In this document: positions 24,863 to 34,071 of the stretch, one piece after another
Layout of the letters: every line of letters starts with the position of its first letter
Position numbering within the stretch: the stretch's first letter is position 1
Assembly: GCA_964458665.1 (NCBI GenBank)
Contig: CAYWOO010000043.1
Location: 1-56,130, forward strand
Source: JANXYW01 sp964458665
GTDB lineage: Bacteria; Chloroflexota; Dehalococcoidia; DSTF01; JACRBR01
Direction of reading: 5' to 3'
DNA length: 56,130 nt
The notes under the pieces: generated by a model
What the model was told of the DNA's origin: nothing
The model's database searches: none
The model's input: the letters and a program-made list of their open reading frames with translations, nothing else
Made by a program: the position numbers and the translations under genes

Positions 24863-25043
24863 CGCTCGAATCGGAAGCGGCGATCCACACCTCGTCTGCC
24901 GCACGCGGCCGCCGTCGTAGAGCGCGTGGTGTGCTGCGTCGGGCCGGCGTTGCCGGACGCACAGCCGGGGACGGCTCTGCCACCACGCTTCGCGTCTGGA
25001 CGGGAAACGAAACTTCAGTCCGCGCGTCGCTTGAGCAACGGCG

Positions 25044-25745
25044 TCAGCCGCGGAGCTTGTACTCGCGCACGGAGTCACGCTCGGGGAACCCTCCTTCGTC
25101 GCCGGTAAACCACCAGCGGGCCAGTTCGATGCGGGTGATCCCGGCGGCGACGGCCGGTCGTTCACGGAGCGCTGGGAGGCGTGCGCGCAGGGCGGGCGCG
25201 GCGGCCGTCGGATCGGCGAACATGGCGATGGTGATGTGCGGGAGGTACTGGGTGTCGGCGATGCCGAACGTGTCGTCCGGGGCGTCGGCGAGTCGGCTGC
25301 GCAGTTCGCCGAGCGCGCCGGCGTCGTGGACTTCGAGGATCATGGCGTCGTGAAAGACGTTGACCGGCCCGACTTCGACCGCGAAGGCCTTCGCGCCACG
25401 GAGCTGCGTCGATGCGCGTTTGGTGATGCCGCCGACGTCTTCGCGGGTGACGTCGTCCGGGCGCTTCTTCGCGATCACCTGGAAGCCGACACCGCGTAGC
25501 GAGATGTGCAGCATCTCGCGCTCGAACATCGCGAGGCCCGCGATGTCGCTGAGTTCCTCCTGCAATTCTTCGATCGTGTTGACGATTGTCTTTTCGGCGA
25601 TTGGTACCTGGAACGAGAGGAGTTGGGCGCGGCCGGCGGTGAGGCGCTCGCGCGACATTTCCATGGACGTCAGCGTGCCGCCGCTGGCGAACCAGTGCCA
25701 GGCTTCGTCGAAGGTGGAGAAGAAGGGTGGGCGGTCTTCGGGCAT
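25044..25745 (-). CDS. 2H phosphoesterase / 2'-5' RNA ligase-like protein
   Basis: 233 residues. Two HxS/T signatures, LHISLRG and LPHITIAMF, placed about 75 residues apart, define the 2H phosphoesterase (LigT) superfamily. The N-terminal part (DEAWHWFASGGTLTSMEMSRERL) is characteristic of a bacterial subgroup of unknown substrate. These enzymes open or form 2',3'-cyclic and 2'-5' phosphodiester bonds. Monocistronic, flanked by GTCGTCGGTC repeats (25755-25798). Confidence 0.8.
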   Translation of the reverse strand: MPEDRPPFFSTFDEAWHWFASGGTLTSMEMSRERLTAGRAQLLSFQVPIAEKTIVNTIEELQEELSDIAGLAMFEREMLHISLRGVGFQVIAKKRPDDVTREDVGGITKRASTQLRGAKAFAVEVGPVNVFHDAMILEVHDAGALGELRSRLADAPDDTFGIADTQYLPHITIAMFADPTAAAPALRARLPALRERPAVAAGITRIELARWWFTGDEGGFPERDSVREYKLRG

Positions 25746-25975
25746 GTTCTTTATCGGTCGTCGGTCGTCGGTCGTCGGTCGTAGGTTGTCGGTCGTACAT
25801 CTGAACGATATCTAGTTTGTTCGTGCTGTGCGCGGGCCTCACCTCGGCCGTCGGCCGCGTCCTCTCCACATTGTGGCGAGGACTCTCGTGCTGGGGTGTG
25901 ACTTGGCATCGGGTGTGGGGGTCCGCGCGTCGCCCTGACGACTGATGACAGACCGACCGACGACCCACGACCGTC

Positions 25976-26914
25976 CTACCACCAGATGATGTCGTCGAGG
26001 TTCTCTTCGTGCTCCTCCGAGGGGAGGTCACGAGACCAGAGGTTTGTTTCGAGGTACTTCCACCCGGAGTCCGCGAAGATCATGACGATGTTGCCTTTGT
26101 CGAGGCGCTGGGCGAACTTGAGGCCGGCGTGGAGGACGGCGCCGGCGGAGACGCCGCCGAAGATGCCCTCTCGCTGCATCATCAGTCGCGCCGCACGAAA
26201 GGCGTGGCCGCTGCGGACGAGGATCTTGCCGTCGAGGAAGGCGAGGTCGAGGATGGGCGGGATGAAGCCGTCGGCGAGGCTCTTGAGGCCCTGGAGCTGG
26301 TTGCCGGGATGCGGCTCGACGGCAACCACTTTGGTGTGAGGGTTCGCTTCCTTCAGTCGATGCCCCGTGCCCATCAGCGTGCCGCCGGTACCGAGGCCGG
26401 CGACGAAGACATCGACTTCCGGTACATCTTGCAATATCTCCGGGCCGGTCCAGATGTAGTGGGCGCGGGCGTTGTGCTCGTTGCAGAACTGGTCGAGCAT
26501 GAAGCAGCCCTCATCGGCGGCCATCTTGCGCGCGACTGCCATCGCGCCCGTGACGCCATCCTCCGCGGGTACCCAGTGTACGTCGGCGCCGTAGACGGCG
26601 AGTGCGCGCGGGATCTCCGGGTAGACGTTCTCGGGCATGACGATGCGCGCGTGGTAGCCCATGGCGCGGCCGATCATCGCCAATGCGATACCGGTGTTGC
26701 CCGTGCTGGCTTCGATGACGGTATCGCCCGGCGCGATGCGGCCGTCGCGCTCGGCGTGCTGGATCATGTGCTTGACGATGCGGTCCTTCACCGAGCCGGT
26801 GGGATTCCAGCCCTCGAGCTTGGCGTAGAGATGCACGCCGGGCTTCGGCGAGAGGCTCTTCATCTCGAGCATGGGCGTGCGCCCGACGGTTTCGAGGATG
26901 TTGAGGTGGTGCAT
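25976..26914 (-). CDS. Cysteine synthase-family PLP enzyme
   Basis: 312 residues. Fold-type II PLP enzyme: NPTGSVKDR carries the PLP lysine; ASTGNTGIALA binds substrate; GLGTGGTLMGTGH binds the phosphate; GGVSAGA is conserved. This fits O-acetylserine sulfhydrylase (CysK/CysM), which forms cysteine from O-acetylserine and sulfide or thiosulfate. A cystathionine beta-synthase-like activity cannot be excluded. Confidence 0.88.
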   Translation of the reverse strand: MHHLNILETVGRTPMLEMKSLSPKPGVHLYAKLEGWNPTGSVKDRIVKHMIQHAERDGRIAPGDTVIEASTGNTGIALAMIGRAMGYHARIVMPENVYPEIPRALAVYGADVHWVPAEDGVTGAMAVARKMAADEGCFMLDQFCNEHNARAHYIWTGPEILQDVPEVDVFVAGLGTGGTLMGTGHRLKEANPHTKVVAVEPHPGNQLQGLKSLADGFIPPILDLAFLDGKILVRSGHAFRAARLMMQREGIFGGVSAGAVLHAGLKFAQRLDKGNIVMIFADSGWKYLETNLWSRDLPSEEHEENLDDIIWW

Positions 26915-27221
26915 GAGGAGTTCTTAGTTTTTGTGGCTCGTAGTTTGTAGTTGGGCGGAACCACAGATTACACAGATTTCACGGATTGAGTGATGGAGAG
27001 CAGGCTGGTTTTGGATGGTTGCCCCGCGAGTTGCGTTCTGGGGCACACCGTAAACCAGGGCGAAGGACGGGGGCTTACCCTGATTCCTTGACTTGCCGGA
27101 ATCTGGCTTCATATACTGTCGCGCGTAACCCGCCTCGTGGCGGGGACTATTTTTGTTACGCGCATTACATCCAGCCCACCTCGACGGTCAGGATGGCTGG
27201 CTGCGAGAAAAGGGCATTCGA
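26915..27221. other. Gap with repeat phrases and tRNA-tuf promoter
   Basis: TTAGTTTTTGTGGCTCGTAGTTTGTAGTT and ACCACAGATTACACAGATTTCAC-type phrases occupy 26925-26990. The rest carries the promoter at 27088-27117 and about 100 nt of leader. No gene seen. Confidence 0.6.
27088..27117 (+). promoter_or_regulatory. Promoter of the tRNA-Thr/tuf unit
   Basis: TTGACT (27088-27093), 18-nt spacer, TATACT (27112-27117). Start of transcription near 27124, about 100 nt before the first tRNA. Probably drives both tRNAs and the tuf cluster. Confidence 0.75.
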
Positions 27222-27296
27222 GCCCGAGTGGCGCAGTGGTAGCGCAGCCGATTTGTAATCGGCAGGCCAGGGGTTCGAATCCCCTCTCGGGCTCCA
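27222..27296 (+). tRNA. tRNA-Thr (anticodon UGU)
   Basis: Acceptor GCCCGAG pairs with CTCGGGC; D-arm GCGC-AGTGGTA-GCGC; anticodon stem GCCGA/TCGGC with loop TTTGTAA (anticodon TGT at 27254-27256); T-arm AGGGG-TTCGAAT-CCCCT; CCA encoded. 75 nt. Confidence 0.97.
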
Positions 27297-27362
27297 GATT
27301 TGGTTGCCCCTGGCGGGTTCGGCAGGCGCGAGGGCGCGCACCCGTCGAGATGAGATCGATCT

Positions 27363-27438
27363 GCCCACATAGCTCAGTTGGCAGAGCACACCCTTGGTAA
27401 GGGTGAGGTCATCGGTTCAAATCCGATTGTGGGCTCCA
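27363..27438 (+). tRNA. tRNA-Thr (anticodon GGU)
   Basis: Acceptor GCCCACA/TGTGGGC; D-arm GCTC...GAGC; anticodon stem CACCC/GGGTG with loop TTGGTAA (anticodon GGT at 27396-27398); T-arm ATCGG-TTCAAAT-CCGAT; CCA encoded. 76 nt. It lies directly upstream of tuf, a common arrangement. Confidence 0.97.
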
Positions 27439-27591
27439 GCAGATGATACGCTCCGTCCGCCAGTGGGCGAAGCGAGTGTTCACATAAGGTGAAGGCTCCG
27501 CGCAGCGATGCGCGCTCGGCCGCCCGATTTTCACCCGCGCGTGCGGAAGTTCCAATAGCAGGCCGAACAGCCAAAAGAGGAGTAGCCGGAT

Positions 27592-28791
<1,200 letters not shown>

Positions 28792-28904
28792 ACGCGTTTC
28801 CGAACGGATCGGCCCGCCCGATATAGACTGTAGGGGCGGGCCGTTCCTGTCCAGGAAGCGGCCGATACGTGGGTGCGGCCTGAACGGCTGCGAGCAGAGG
28901 CGAC

Positions 28905-29069
28905 ATGGCGAAGAAGGACGACCGGCAGATCATCACGCTGTCCTGCACCGAATGCAAGGAGCGGACGTATACGACGTCGAAGAATCGGCGCAACGACCCG
29001 GAGCGGCTGGAGCTGAGCAAGTTCTGCCCGCGCTGTCGGCTGCACCGTCCGCACCGCGAAGTCCGGTAG
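28905..29069 (+). CDS. rpmG: Ribosomal protein L33
   Basis: 54 residues. Two CxxC zinc-type pairs (CTEC and CPRC) mark the zinc-binding C+ form. The YTTSKNRRNDPERLELSKFCPRC block is characteristic of L33. It lies between tuf and secE, the usual place. AGAGGCG precedes the ATG. Found by reading the sequence; too short for many ORF lists. Confidence 0.95.
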   Translation: MAKKDDRQIITLSCTECKERTYTTSKNRRNDPERLELSKFCPRCRLHRPHREVR

Positions 29070-29078
29070 GAGAGCGTC

Positions 29079-29423
29079 ATGAGCCGCGCATTGCGCCGAC
29101 AGCCGCTCGTACAGAAGCCGCCCGCAAAGGCGCCGGCCTTCCGCCCGGGCGCGCGACCCGCGAAGAAATCGGAAGCCACGACGGCGGCCGAGGCGATCGC
29201 GGCGAAGCGTCTGCCGATCTACCTGAAGCTCGTGCCCGGTCCGGTGCGCAAGTTCTTCGGAGATATCTTCTCCGAGCTTCGCAAAGTGACGTGGCCGACC
29301 CGTGAAGAGACGACGCGCCTGACACTCGCCGTGGTGGTTGTGGCAGTGAGCATCGGCCTGGTGCTTGGCGGCATTGATATCGGATTCAACTGGGTGGTCG
29401 ACAACACCCTCTTGCGAAGGTAG
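29079..29423 (+). CDS. secE: Preprotein translocase subunit SecE
   Basis: 114 residues. The conserved core FGDIFSELRKVTWPTREETTRLTLAVVVVAV is followed by one membrane helix, as in single-span SecE. The N-terminal 45 residues are basic and Ala/Pro-rich. It holds SecYEG together in the inner membrane. Neighbours rpmG and nusG confirm the assignment. Confidence 0.95.
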   Translation: MSRALRRQPLVQKPPAKAPAFRPGARPAKKSEATTAAEAIAAKRLPIYLKLVPGPVRKFFGDIFSELRKVTWPTREETTRLTLAVVVVAVSIGLVLGGIDIGFNWVVDNTLLRR

Positions 29424-29431
29424 GCCTTCCC

Positions 29432-30067
29432 ATGGCGCGAAAAGGCAAAGCCACCGCGCAGGTCGCTGCCGTGGATGGCGAGGACGGCGCCGCAGAATCG
29501 CCGGAAGAGTCGGCGATTCAAGAGGGTCGCCAGTGGTATGTGATCCACACGTACTCCGGCTACGAGAACAAGGTGAAGACGAACCTGGAGCACCGCATCC
29601 AGACGATGGATGCGAAGGACCTCATCTTCCAGGTGGTGATCCCGACGGAAGACGAGATCGAGATCCGCGACGGCCAGCGGCGCACGGTGGCGCGGAAGAT
29701 CTTCCCCGGCTACGTGCTGACGCAGATGATCGAGCTGAAGGAAGACGACGTCGAGTCGAGCCGCGCCTGGTTCGTCGTGCGGAATACGCCCGGTGTGACG
29801 GGCTTCGTGGGTTCGGGCACGCGGCCGGTGCCGCTGGAGCCGCCGGAAGTGAAGCGCATCCTGCGCCAGATGCGCGTGGAAGCGCCGAAGGTGAAGGTTG
29901 GCTTCGAGGTTGGCCAGAACGTGCGCATCGTCGATGGGCCGTTTATGGACTTCCACGGCACGGTGGACGACATCAATCTGGAGAAGGGCAAGGTGAAGGT
30001 CCTGGTGTCCTTCTTCGGCCGCGAGACTCCCGTGGAGTTGGACTTCCTGCAGGTCGAGCGGATGTGA
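29432..30067 (+). CDS. nusG: Transcription termination/antitermination protein NusG
   Basis: 211 residues. NGN domain from QWYVIHTYSGYENKVKTNLEHR, with KIFPGYVLTQM and VRNTPGVTGFVG, then a KOW domain (VGQNVRIVDGPFMDFHGTVDDINLEKGKVKVLVSFFGRETPVELDF). It binds RNA polymerase and links it to Rho or ribosomes. The first 32 residues are an acidic extension. It starts 8 nt after secE. Confidence 0.97.
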   Translation: MARKGKATAQVAAVDGEDGAAESPEESAIQEGRQWYVIHTYSGYENKVKTNLEHRIQTMDAKDLIFQVVIPTEDEIEIRDGQRRTVARKIFPGYVLTQMIELKEDDVESSRAWFVVRNTPGVTGFVGSGTRPVPLEPPEVKRILRQMRVEAPKVKVGFEVGQNVRIVDGPFMDFHGTVDDINLEKGKVKVLVSFFGRETPVELDFLQVERM

Positions 30068-30184
30068 CGGCCTGCGGCCAGGTTGTAGGTGATAGGTTGT
30101 AGGTTGTAGGATGCCTCGCCAACGCGGGGCATCGGTGTGCTTACGAAGTTGGGCACCGGCGGTGCTCACGGCGGAGATCGTACT

Positions 30185-30323
30185 GTAGGGGCGCAACCCG
30201 TTGCGCCCTCTGTGGGCACGAACCGAACGAATTGGGAATCCATGGTAGGGGCGCGCGGCTGTGCGCCTGCAGCGGGCACAACCGCCCGAACGAACAAAAG
30301 TAGGGGCGCATGGCAGTGCGCCC
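30185..30323. repeat. Array of three GTAG palindromes between nusG and rplK
   Basis: Copies at 30185-30208, 30245-30268 and 30300-30323, about 55-60 nt apart. Each starts GTAGGGGCGC and closes with GCGCC; each is followed by a related GGGCAC-A-CGAACGA phrase. The last ends 34 nt before the rplK start, so it is in the mRNA leader. Before them, GGTTGTAGG-type phrases occur at about 30080-30110. Confidence 0.85.
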
Positions 30324-30357
30324 ACATCGGGCACAATGGCCCGGCGGAGCGAACGAG

Positions 30358-30780
30358 ATGGCGAAGAAGATTCGGGCAGTGATTACGTTGCAGATGCAGG
30401 CGGGGAAGGCGAATCCCGCGCCGCCGGTCGGCCCGGCGCTGGGTCAGCACGGCATCAACATCATGGGCTTCTGCAAGGAGTACAACGAGAAGACCTCGAG
30501 CCAGGCGGGAAGCATCATTCCGGCCGAAATCACGGTCTACGAGGACCGTTCGTTCTCGTTTGTGCTCAAGACGCCGCCGGCGTCGGACCTGCTGAAGAAG
30601 GCGGCTGGCCTGGAGAAGGGCAGTCGCGCCCAGAAGCGCGAGAAGGTCGGCACGCTGTCTCGCGATGAGCTGAAGAAGATCGCCGAGATCAAGATGAAAG
30701 ACCTGAACGCGAACGATGTCGATTCCGCGATCAAGATGGTCGAGGGTACGGCGCGCAGCATGGGGATAGAGGTTCGTTAG
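30358..30780 (+). CDS. rplK: Ribosomal protein L11
   Basis: 140 residues. VITLQMQAGKANPAPPVGPALGQHGINIMGFCKEYN is the N-terminal L11 signature, and LKKIAEIKMKDLNANDVDSAIKMVEGTARSMGI the rRNA-binding C-terminal domain. The start is the ATG of MAKKIRA (GGAG 8 nt upstream), not the upstream ATG of the open frame, which lies in a palindrome. It binds 23S rRNA at the GTPase centre. Confidence 0.97.
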   Translation: MAKKIRAVITLQMQAGKANPAPPVGPALGQHGINIMGFCKEYNEKTSSQAGSIIPAEITVYEDRSFSFVLKTPPASDLLKKAAGLEKGSRAQKREKVGTLSRDELKKIAEIKMKDLNANDVDSAIKMVEGTARSMGIEVR

Positions 30781-30824
30781 TTCGTAGTTTGTAGTCGGTA
30801 GTTCGTAGTCGATCTGACCGAAGG

Positions 30825-30897
30825 CGTAGCGTGGACTTCAGTCCGCGCGGTGACTACAAGGAAGATGCATCGTGTAGGGGCAAGGCGAGCCTTGCCC
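30825..30897. repeat. Two GTAG palindromes between rplK and rplA
   Basis: GTAGCGTGGACT-TC-AGTCCGCGC (30825-30850) and GTAGGGGCAAGG-CGAG-CCTTGCCC (30874-30897). They separate rplK from rplA, normally adjacent. Confidence 0.8.
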
Positions 30898-30973
30898 GGT
30901 GCGGCGCAGAGCAGAAGTTCGGAGACAAGCATCGGACGGTAAGTCACGGGGAGCTAACAGCAATCCGCTAGCA

Positions 30974-31036
30974 GGTGACGGAGACCGAAACGGAGTAGGT
31001 CGACTCGGCCCGAGAGGGTAACGTCACCGGAGGAGG
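30974..31036 (+). promoter_or_regulatory. Structured leader before rplA
   Basis: GGTGACG (30974-30980) can pair with CGTCACC (31022-31028), enclosing about 41 nt that can form smaller hairpins (CTCGGCCCGAG). The right arm abuts the ribosome-binding site GGAGGAGG (31029-31036). A translational control element, possibly L1 autoregulation, is plausible but not shown. Confidence 0.4.
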
Positions 31037-31043
31037 CGAGAAG

Positions 31044-31754
31044 ATGAAGCGCGGCAAGAAGTACGAAGAGAAGGCGAAGCTGGTCGATCCCGATCGGCTG
31101 TACACCCCCGAAGAAGCGATCAAGCTGGCCAAAGAGTGCTCGTTCGCGAAGTTCGACGAGACGGTCGAGCTGCACCTGCGCACGGGGCTCGACCCGCGGC
31201 ACGCGGACCAGCAGATCCGCGGGACGGCGCTGCTACCGCACGGGCTGGGCAAGACGGTGCGCGTCCTGGTGTTCGCCGAAGGCGAAGGCGCGCGGCTGGC
31301 GACGGAGGCCGGCGCCGACGAGGTCGGCGGCGACGAACTGATCAAGAAGGTCGAAGGCGGTTACACCGAATTCGATGTGGCGCTCTCGCAGCGCGATTTG
31401 ATGGGCAAGGTCGGCCGGCTGGGCCGCGTGCTTGGCCCGAAGGGGCTGATGCCGAACCCGCGCTCGGGCACCGTCGTCGAAGCCGACGACATGGCGAAGG
31501 CCGTGAAGGATGCGCGCCAGGGCCGCGTCGAGTTCCGGCTCGACCGCACGGCGATTATCCACGTACCGGTCGGCAAGGTGAGCTTCGACGAGCAGTTGCT
31601 GGAAGAGAACATGGCGACGCTGGTGTCGGAGATCGTCAAGGCGAAGCCGTCCGGCGGCAAAGGCCACTTCATCCGCTCGATCTCGATGTCGACGACGATG
31701 GGCCCGGGCATCCGCCTCGATCCGACGCCGACGCTGGCGATGAAGGCGTCGTAG
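31044..31754 (+). CDS. rplA: Ribosomal protein L1
   Basis: 236 residues. VELHLRTGLDPRHADQQIRGTALLPHGLGKTVRVLVFAEG, GRLGRVLGPKGLMPNPRSGTV and GHFIRSISMSTTMGPGI are L1 hallmarks. It binds 23S rRNA at the L1 stalk and often represses its own operon mRNA. A strong ribosome-binding site and a structured leader precede it. A terminator follows. Confidence 0.97.
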   Translation: MKRGKKYEEKAKLVDPDRLYTPEEAIKLAKECSFAKFDETVELHLRTGLDPRHADQQIRGTALLPHGLGKTVRVLVFAEGEGARLATEAGADEVGGDELIKKVEGGYTEFDVALSQRDLMGKVGRLGRVLGPKGLMPNPRSGTVVEADDMAKAVKDARQGRVEFRLDRTAIIHVPVGKVSFDEQLLEENMATLVSEIVKAKPSGGKGHFIRSISMSTTMGPGIRLDPTPTLAMKAS

Positions 31755-31795
31755 GGAGTTCTTAGTTTGTAGTTCGTGGTTTGCAGTTCTCTTGG

Positions 31796-31819
31796 AGCGG
31801 CCCTTTAGGGCCGCTTTTC
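31796..31819 (+). terminator. Intrinsic terminator after rplA
   Basis: AGCGGCCC-TTTA-GGGCCGCT followed by TTT. It separates the rplKA unit from the inserted cyclase gene. Confidence 0.8.
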
Positions 31820-31852
31820 GTCTGGCGTTCAACACCCAATCAACCGCTCCGA

Positions 31853-31858
31853 TATCCT
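31853..31858 (+). promoter_or_regulatory. -10 element of a leaderless transcript (hydrolase-cyclase)
   Basis: TATCCT lies 7 nt before the ATG. Together with the absence of a ribosome-binding site this points to a leaderless mRNA. The same TATCCTGT heptamer-plus-one precedes folE in the same geometry. Confidence 0.5.
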
Positions 31859-31865
31859 GTTGTCC

Positions 31866-33200
31866 ATGAAGTTCGAGACGCGGTACTGCACGAGCGCCGA
31901 CGGAACGCGCATTGCCTATGCCGTTCATGAAGGCACGGCGCCGCCGCTGCTCACCGTGCACGGTTGGGCCAGCTTGATCAGCGATCAGACATCGGGAACC
32001 AGTGACCTGATAGCCCCTGAACGAACCCGTGTGGTGTACGACAGGCGAGGTGCAGGCGCATCGACGCGCGACGTCGGCGACATCTCGCTGGAGCGTCAGG
32101 TGGAAGACGTCGCAGCGATCGTCGCCGCCCATCGCGCGGACACGTTCGATGTGTACGCGTTTTGGGACGGGACGCCGATCGCGATCGCATTCGCCGCCGG
32201 ACATCCCCATCTCGTCGGACGGCTGGCGCTTTCGGGCCCGTACGTTCGCGGCGCCGACGTCATCTCCCGCGATGCCCTCCGCGCAACGATGGATCTCGCG
32301 CACACGAACTGGCTGCTGTTACGCCGGTCGATGAAAACTATGGGCGGTGAATCATCCGGAGACGAAGTCCAGCGCAGTATGGAACGCATGCGGCGCGGAA
32401 TCGCGCCGGAGATGGCAGCCCGCTATATCAATCTTTACGGCACGATGGATGTTGACAGCTATGTCGACCGCGTTTCGGCGCCCTGCCTGGTCGTTCATCG
32501 CCCGCACGATGGAGCGGTGACATGGCCCGCCGTGCAGGAAGTCGCATCGCGAATTCCCGGGTGCCGGCTGATGACGCCGGCGTCGCCAGAAGAACGCTGG
32601 GAACTCTTGCGGCAATTTCTGGAGCGAGACGAGAGCGCGGATCCGCCGCTTCCACGTACGCAGACCGGCGCGCAGCCGGAAAGATCCGCACTCCGTACGA
32701 TCCTGTTCACGGACATCGTCGGTCATACGGAGATGATGCAGCGTCTTGGCGACGAGGGCGGGCGGGCGATCCTGCGCGAGCACGAGCGCATTACCCGCGC
32801 GGCGCTCGCGGCCCACAGCGGCATCGAAGTGAAGACGGACGGCGACAGCTTCATGGCGTCGTTTGCATCGGTGTCCGGTGCCGTCGAGTGCGCGGTTGCG
32901 TTGCAGCGCGCGTTCGCGGCGCATAGCGAGTCGCAAGGCGAGCCGATCGTCGTCCGCATGGGGCTGAACGTTGGCGAGCCCATCGCGGAACATGGTCCCG
33001 ACGGGCGAGTCGACTTCTTCGGGTCAGCCGTGATTCTCGCAGCTCGCATCAGAGATCACGCTGCTGGCGCAGAGATCCTGGTGCCGGAGGCGATACGACA
33101 CCTCCTGGCTGGCAAACCGTTCGTGTTCGAAGACCGCGGGGTCGCGGGGCTGAAGGGCTTCGATGATCCCGTACGGCTGTATGAGGTGGTTTGGCGGTAA
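31866..33200 (+). CDS. Alpha/beta-hydrolase-like domain fused to class III adenylate cyclase
   Basis: 444 residues. The N-terminal part (1 to about 260) has an alpha/beta-hydrolase outline (PPLLTVHGWAS, VVYDRRGAGAS), but the nucleophile elbow reads FWDGT near residue 100 instead of GxSxG, so it is likely a non-catalytic sensor. The C-terminal part (about 275-444) is a class III cyclase: LFTDIVGHTEMMQRLGDE and KTDGDSFMASF supply both metal aspartates, VRMGLNVGEP follows. Such proteins make cAMP or cGMP. Start is the ATG at 31866; a TTG two codons earlier is less likely. It interrupts the ribosomal protein cluster. Two cNMP-domain proteins occur near 51-53 kb. Confidence 0.85.
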   Translation: MKFETRYCTSADGTRIAYAVHEGTAPPLLTVHGWASLISDQTSGTSDLIAPERTRVVYDRRGAGASTRDVGDISLERQVEDVAAIVAAHRADTFDVYAFWDGTPIAIAFAAGHPHLVGRLALSGPYVRGADVISRDALRATMDLAHTNWLLLRRSMKTMGGESSGDEVQRSMERMRRGIAPEMAARYINLYGTMDVDSYVDRVSAPCLVVHRPHDGAVTWPAVQEVASRIPGCRLMTPASPEERWELLRQFLERDESADPPLPRTQTGAQPERSALRTILFTDIVGHTEMMQRLGDEGGRAILREHERITRAALAAHSGIEVKTDGDSFMASFASVSGAVECAVALQRAFAAHSESQGEPIVVRMGLNVGEPIAEHGPDGRVDFFGSAVILAARIRDHAAGAEILVPEAIRHLLAGKPFVFEDRGVAGLKGFDDPVRLYEVVWR

Positions 33201-33224
33201 GCGAAAGGCCGCCGCCACCAGCAA

Positions 33225-33253
33225 TTGCGCACCACCACCTGCGCCGCTACACT
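33225..33253 (+). promoter_or_regulatory. Promoter for rplJL
   Basis: TTGCGC (33225-33230), 17 nt, TACACT (33248-33253). Start near 33260, ahead of the L10 leader. Confidence 0.55.
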
Positions 33254-33299
33254 GGCCTCGCTTGAGACAGCAGGCGTTCGTGGGTTCGCTCACGACATA

Positions 33300-33398
33300 A
33301 TCACAGCCTGCCGAGGCGCAATACGTGGAATTGAAGCTGAATCGTCCGTTCGCGGACGTGCTTCTCGCGTGTGCCTCTGTGTCGAGCAGAGGTTTTTT
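33300..33398 (+). promoter_or_regulatory. Ribosomal protein L10 leader with attenuator
   Basis: CCTGCCGAGGCGCAATAC (33307-33324) followed by a TCCG-TTCG-CGGA hairpin and the hairpin CCTCTG-TGTCGAG-CAGAGG with six T (33374-33398) matches the L10-leader layout known from rplJ operons, where L10-L12 binds the leader and favours termination. Boundaries are approximate. Confidence 0.7.
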
Positions 33399-33438
33399 GT
33401 TGTCCGGCGGCGAGCGAGTCGCGTAATGAGGTGGGTGT

Positions 33439-33969
33439 ATGGCCACAGCGAAGAAAGAGGCGAACGTCGCCGAGTTGAAGGATCTCGTCGAGCGGGCGAG
33501 CATCGTCATTGGCGCCGAGTATCGCGGTTTGACGGTCAAGGAAATGACGACGCTCCGGCGCTCACTGCGCGATGCGGGCGTGGAGGCGCGGGTGGTGAAG
33601 AACCGCCTGTTCCAGATCGCTGCGGCGCAGGCGGGTTTGGCCGATGCGGGGCAGGTCGTCGAGGGGCCGTCGCTGGTCGTATTCGGCTTCGGCGATATTG
33701 TTGCGCCGTCCAAGGCGGTTGCGGAGTACGCGCGAACGGCGCGCAATGCCTTCAAGCCGATGAAGGTCTTCATGGACGGTGCGGTCGTCCCGGGCAGCAT
33801 CGTCGGCGAGCTGGCAAGCCTGCCGAGCCGCGAGGAGCTGATCGGCAGGCTGGTGGGCGCGTTCATCCAGCCGGTGCAGCAGTTCGTGAACCTGACAACG
33901 GACAGCATCCAGTCGTTCGCGCGGTTGGTCGATGCGCGCGCGAATCAGTTGGAAGAGACGGCGGCGTAA
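33439..33969 (+). CDS. rplJ: Ribosomal protein L10
   Basis: 176 residues. ELKDLVERASIVIGAEYRGLTVKEMTTLRRSLRDAGVEARVVKNRLFQIA is the L10 N-terminal rRNA-binding domain; LPSREELIGRLVGAFIQPVQQFV leads to the C-terminal helix that binds L7/L12 dimers. It anchors the stalk and autoregulates through the leader. Confidence 0.97.
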   Translation: MATAKKEANVAELKDLVERASIVIGAEYRGLTVKEMTTLRRSLRDAGVEARVVKNRLFQIAAAQAGLADAGQVVEGPSLVVFGFGDIVAPSKAVAEYARTARNAFKPMKVFMDGAVVPGSIVGELASLPSREELIGRLVGAFIQPVQQFVNLTTDSIQSFARLVDARANQLEETAA

Positions 33970-34071
33970 CCGCCAGTCAGCCGGTCGGCGCGTGAGCAGT
34001 CAGCGCGCAGGTCGATGTTCCGAAGTGCTGACTGGCTGAAGTGCGGACAAGCTCACACGAGGAGGAAGAAC

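Larger units (their letters stand above)
24476..25043. other. Gene-free gap dominated by repeats
   Basis: It holds the 50-bp tandem array (24636-24835), a family-A REP (24836-24862), a composite element (about 24938-24994) matched at 43283-43336, and a CTTCAGTCCGCGCG half-element at about 25013. No convincing gene or RNA. Confidence 0.7.
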
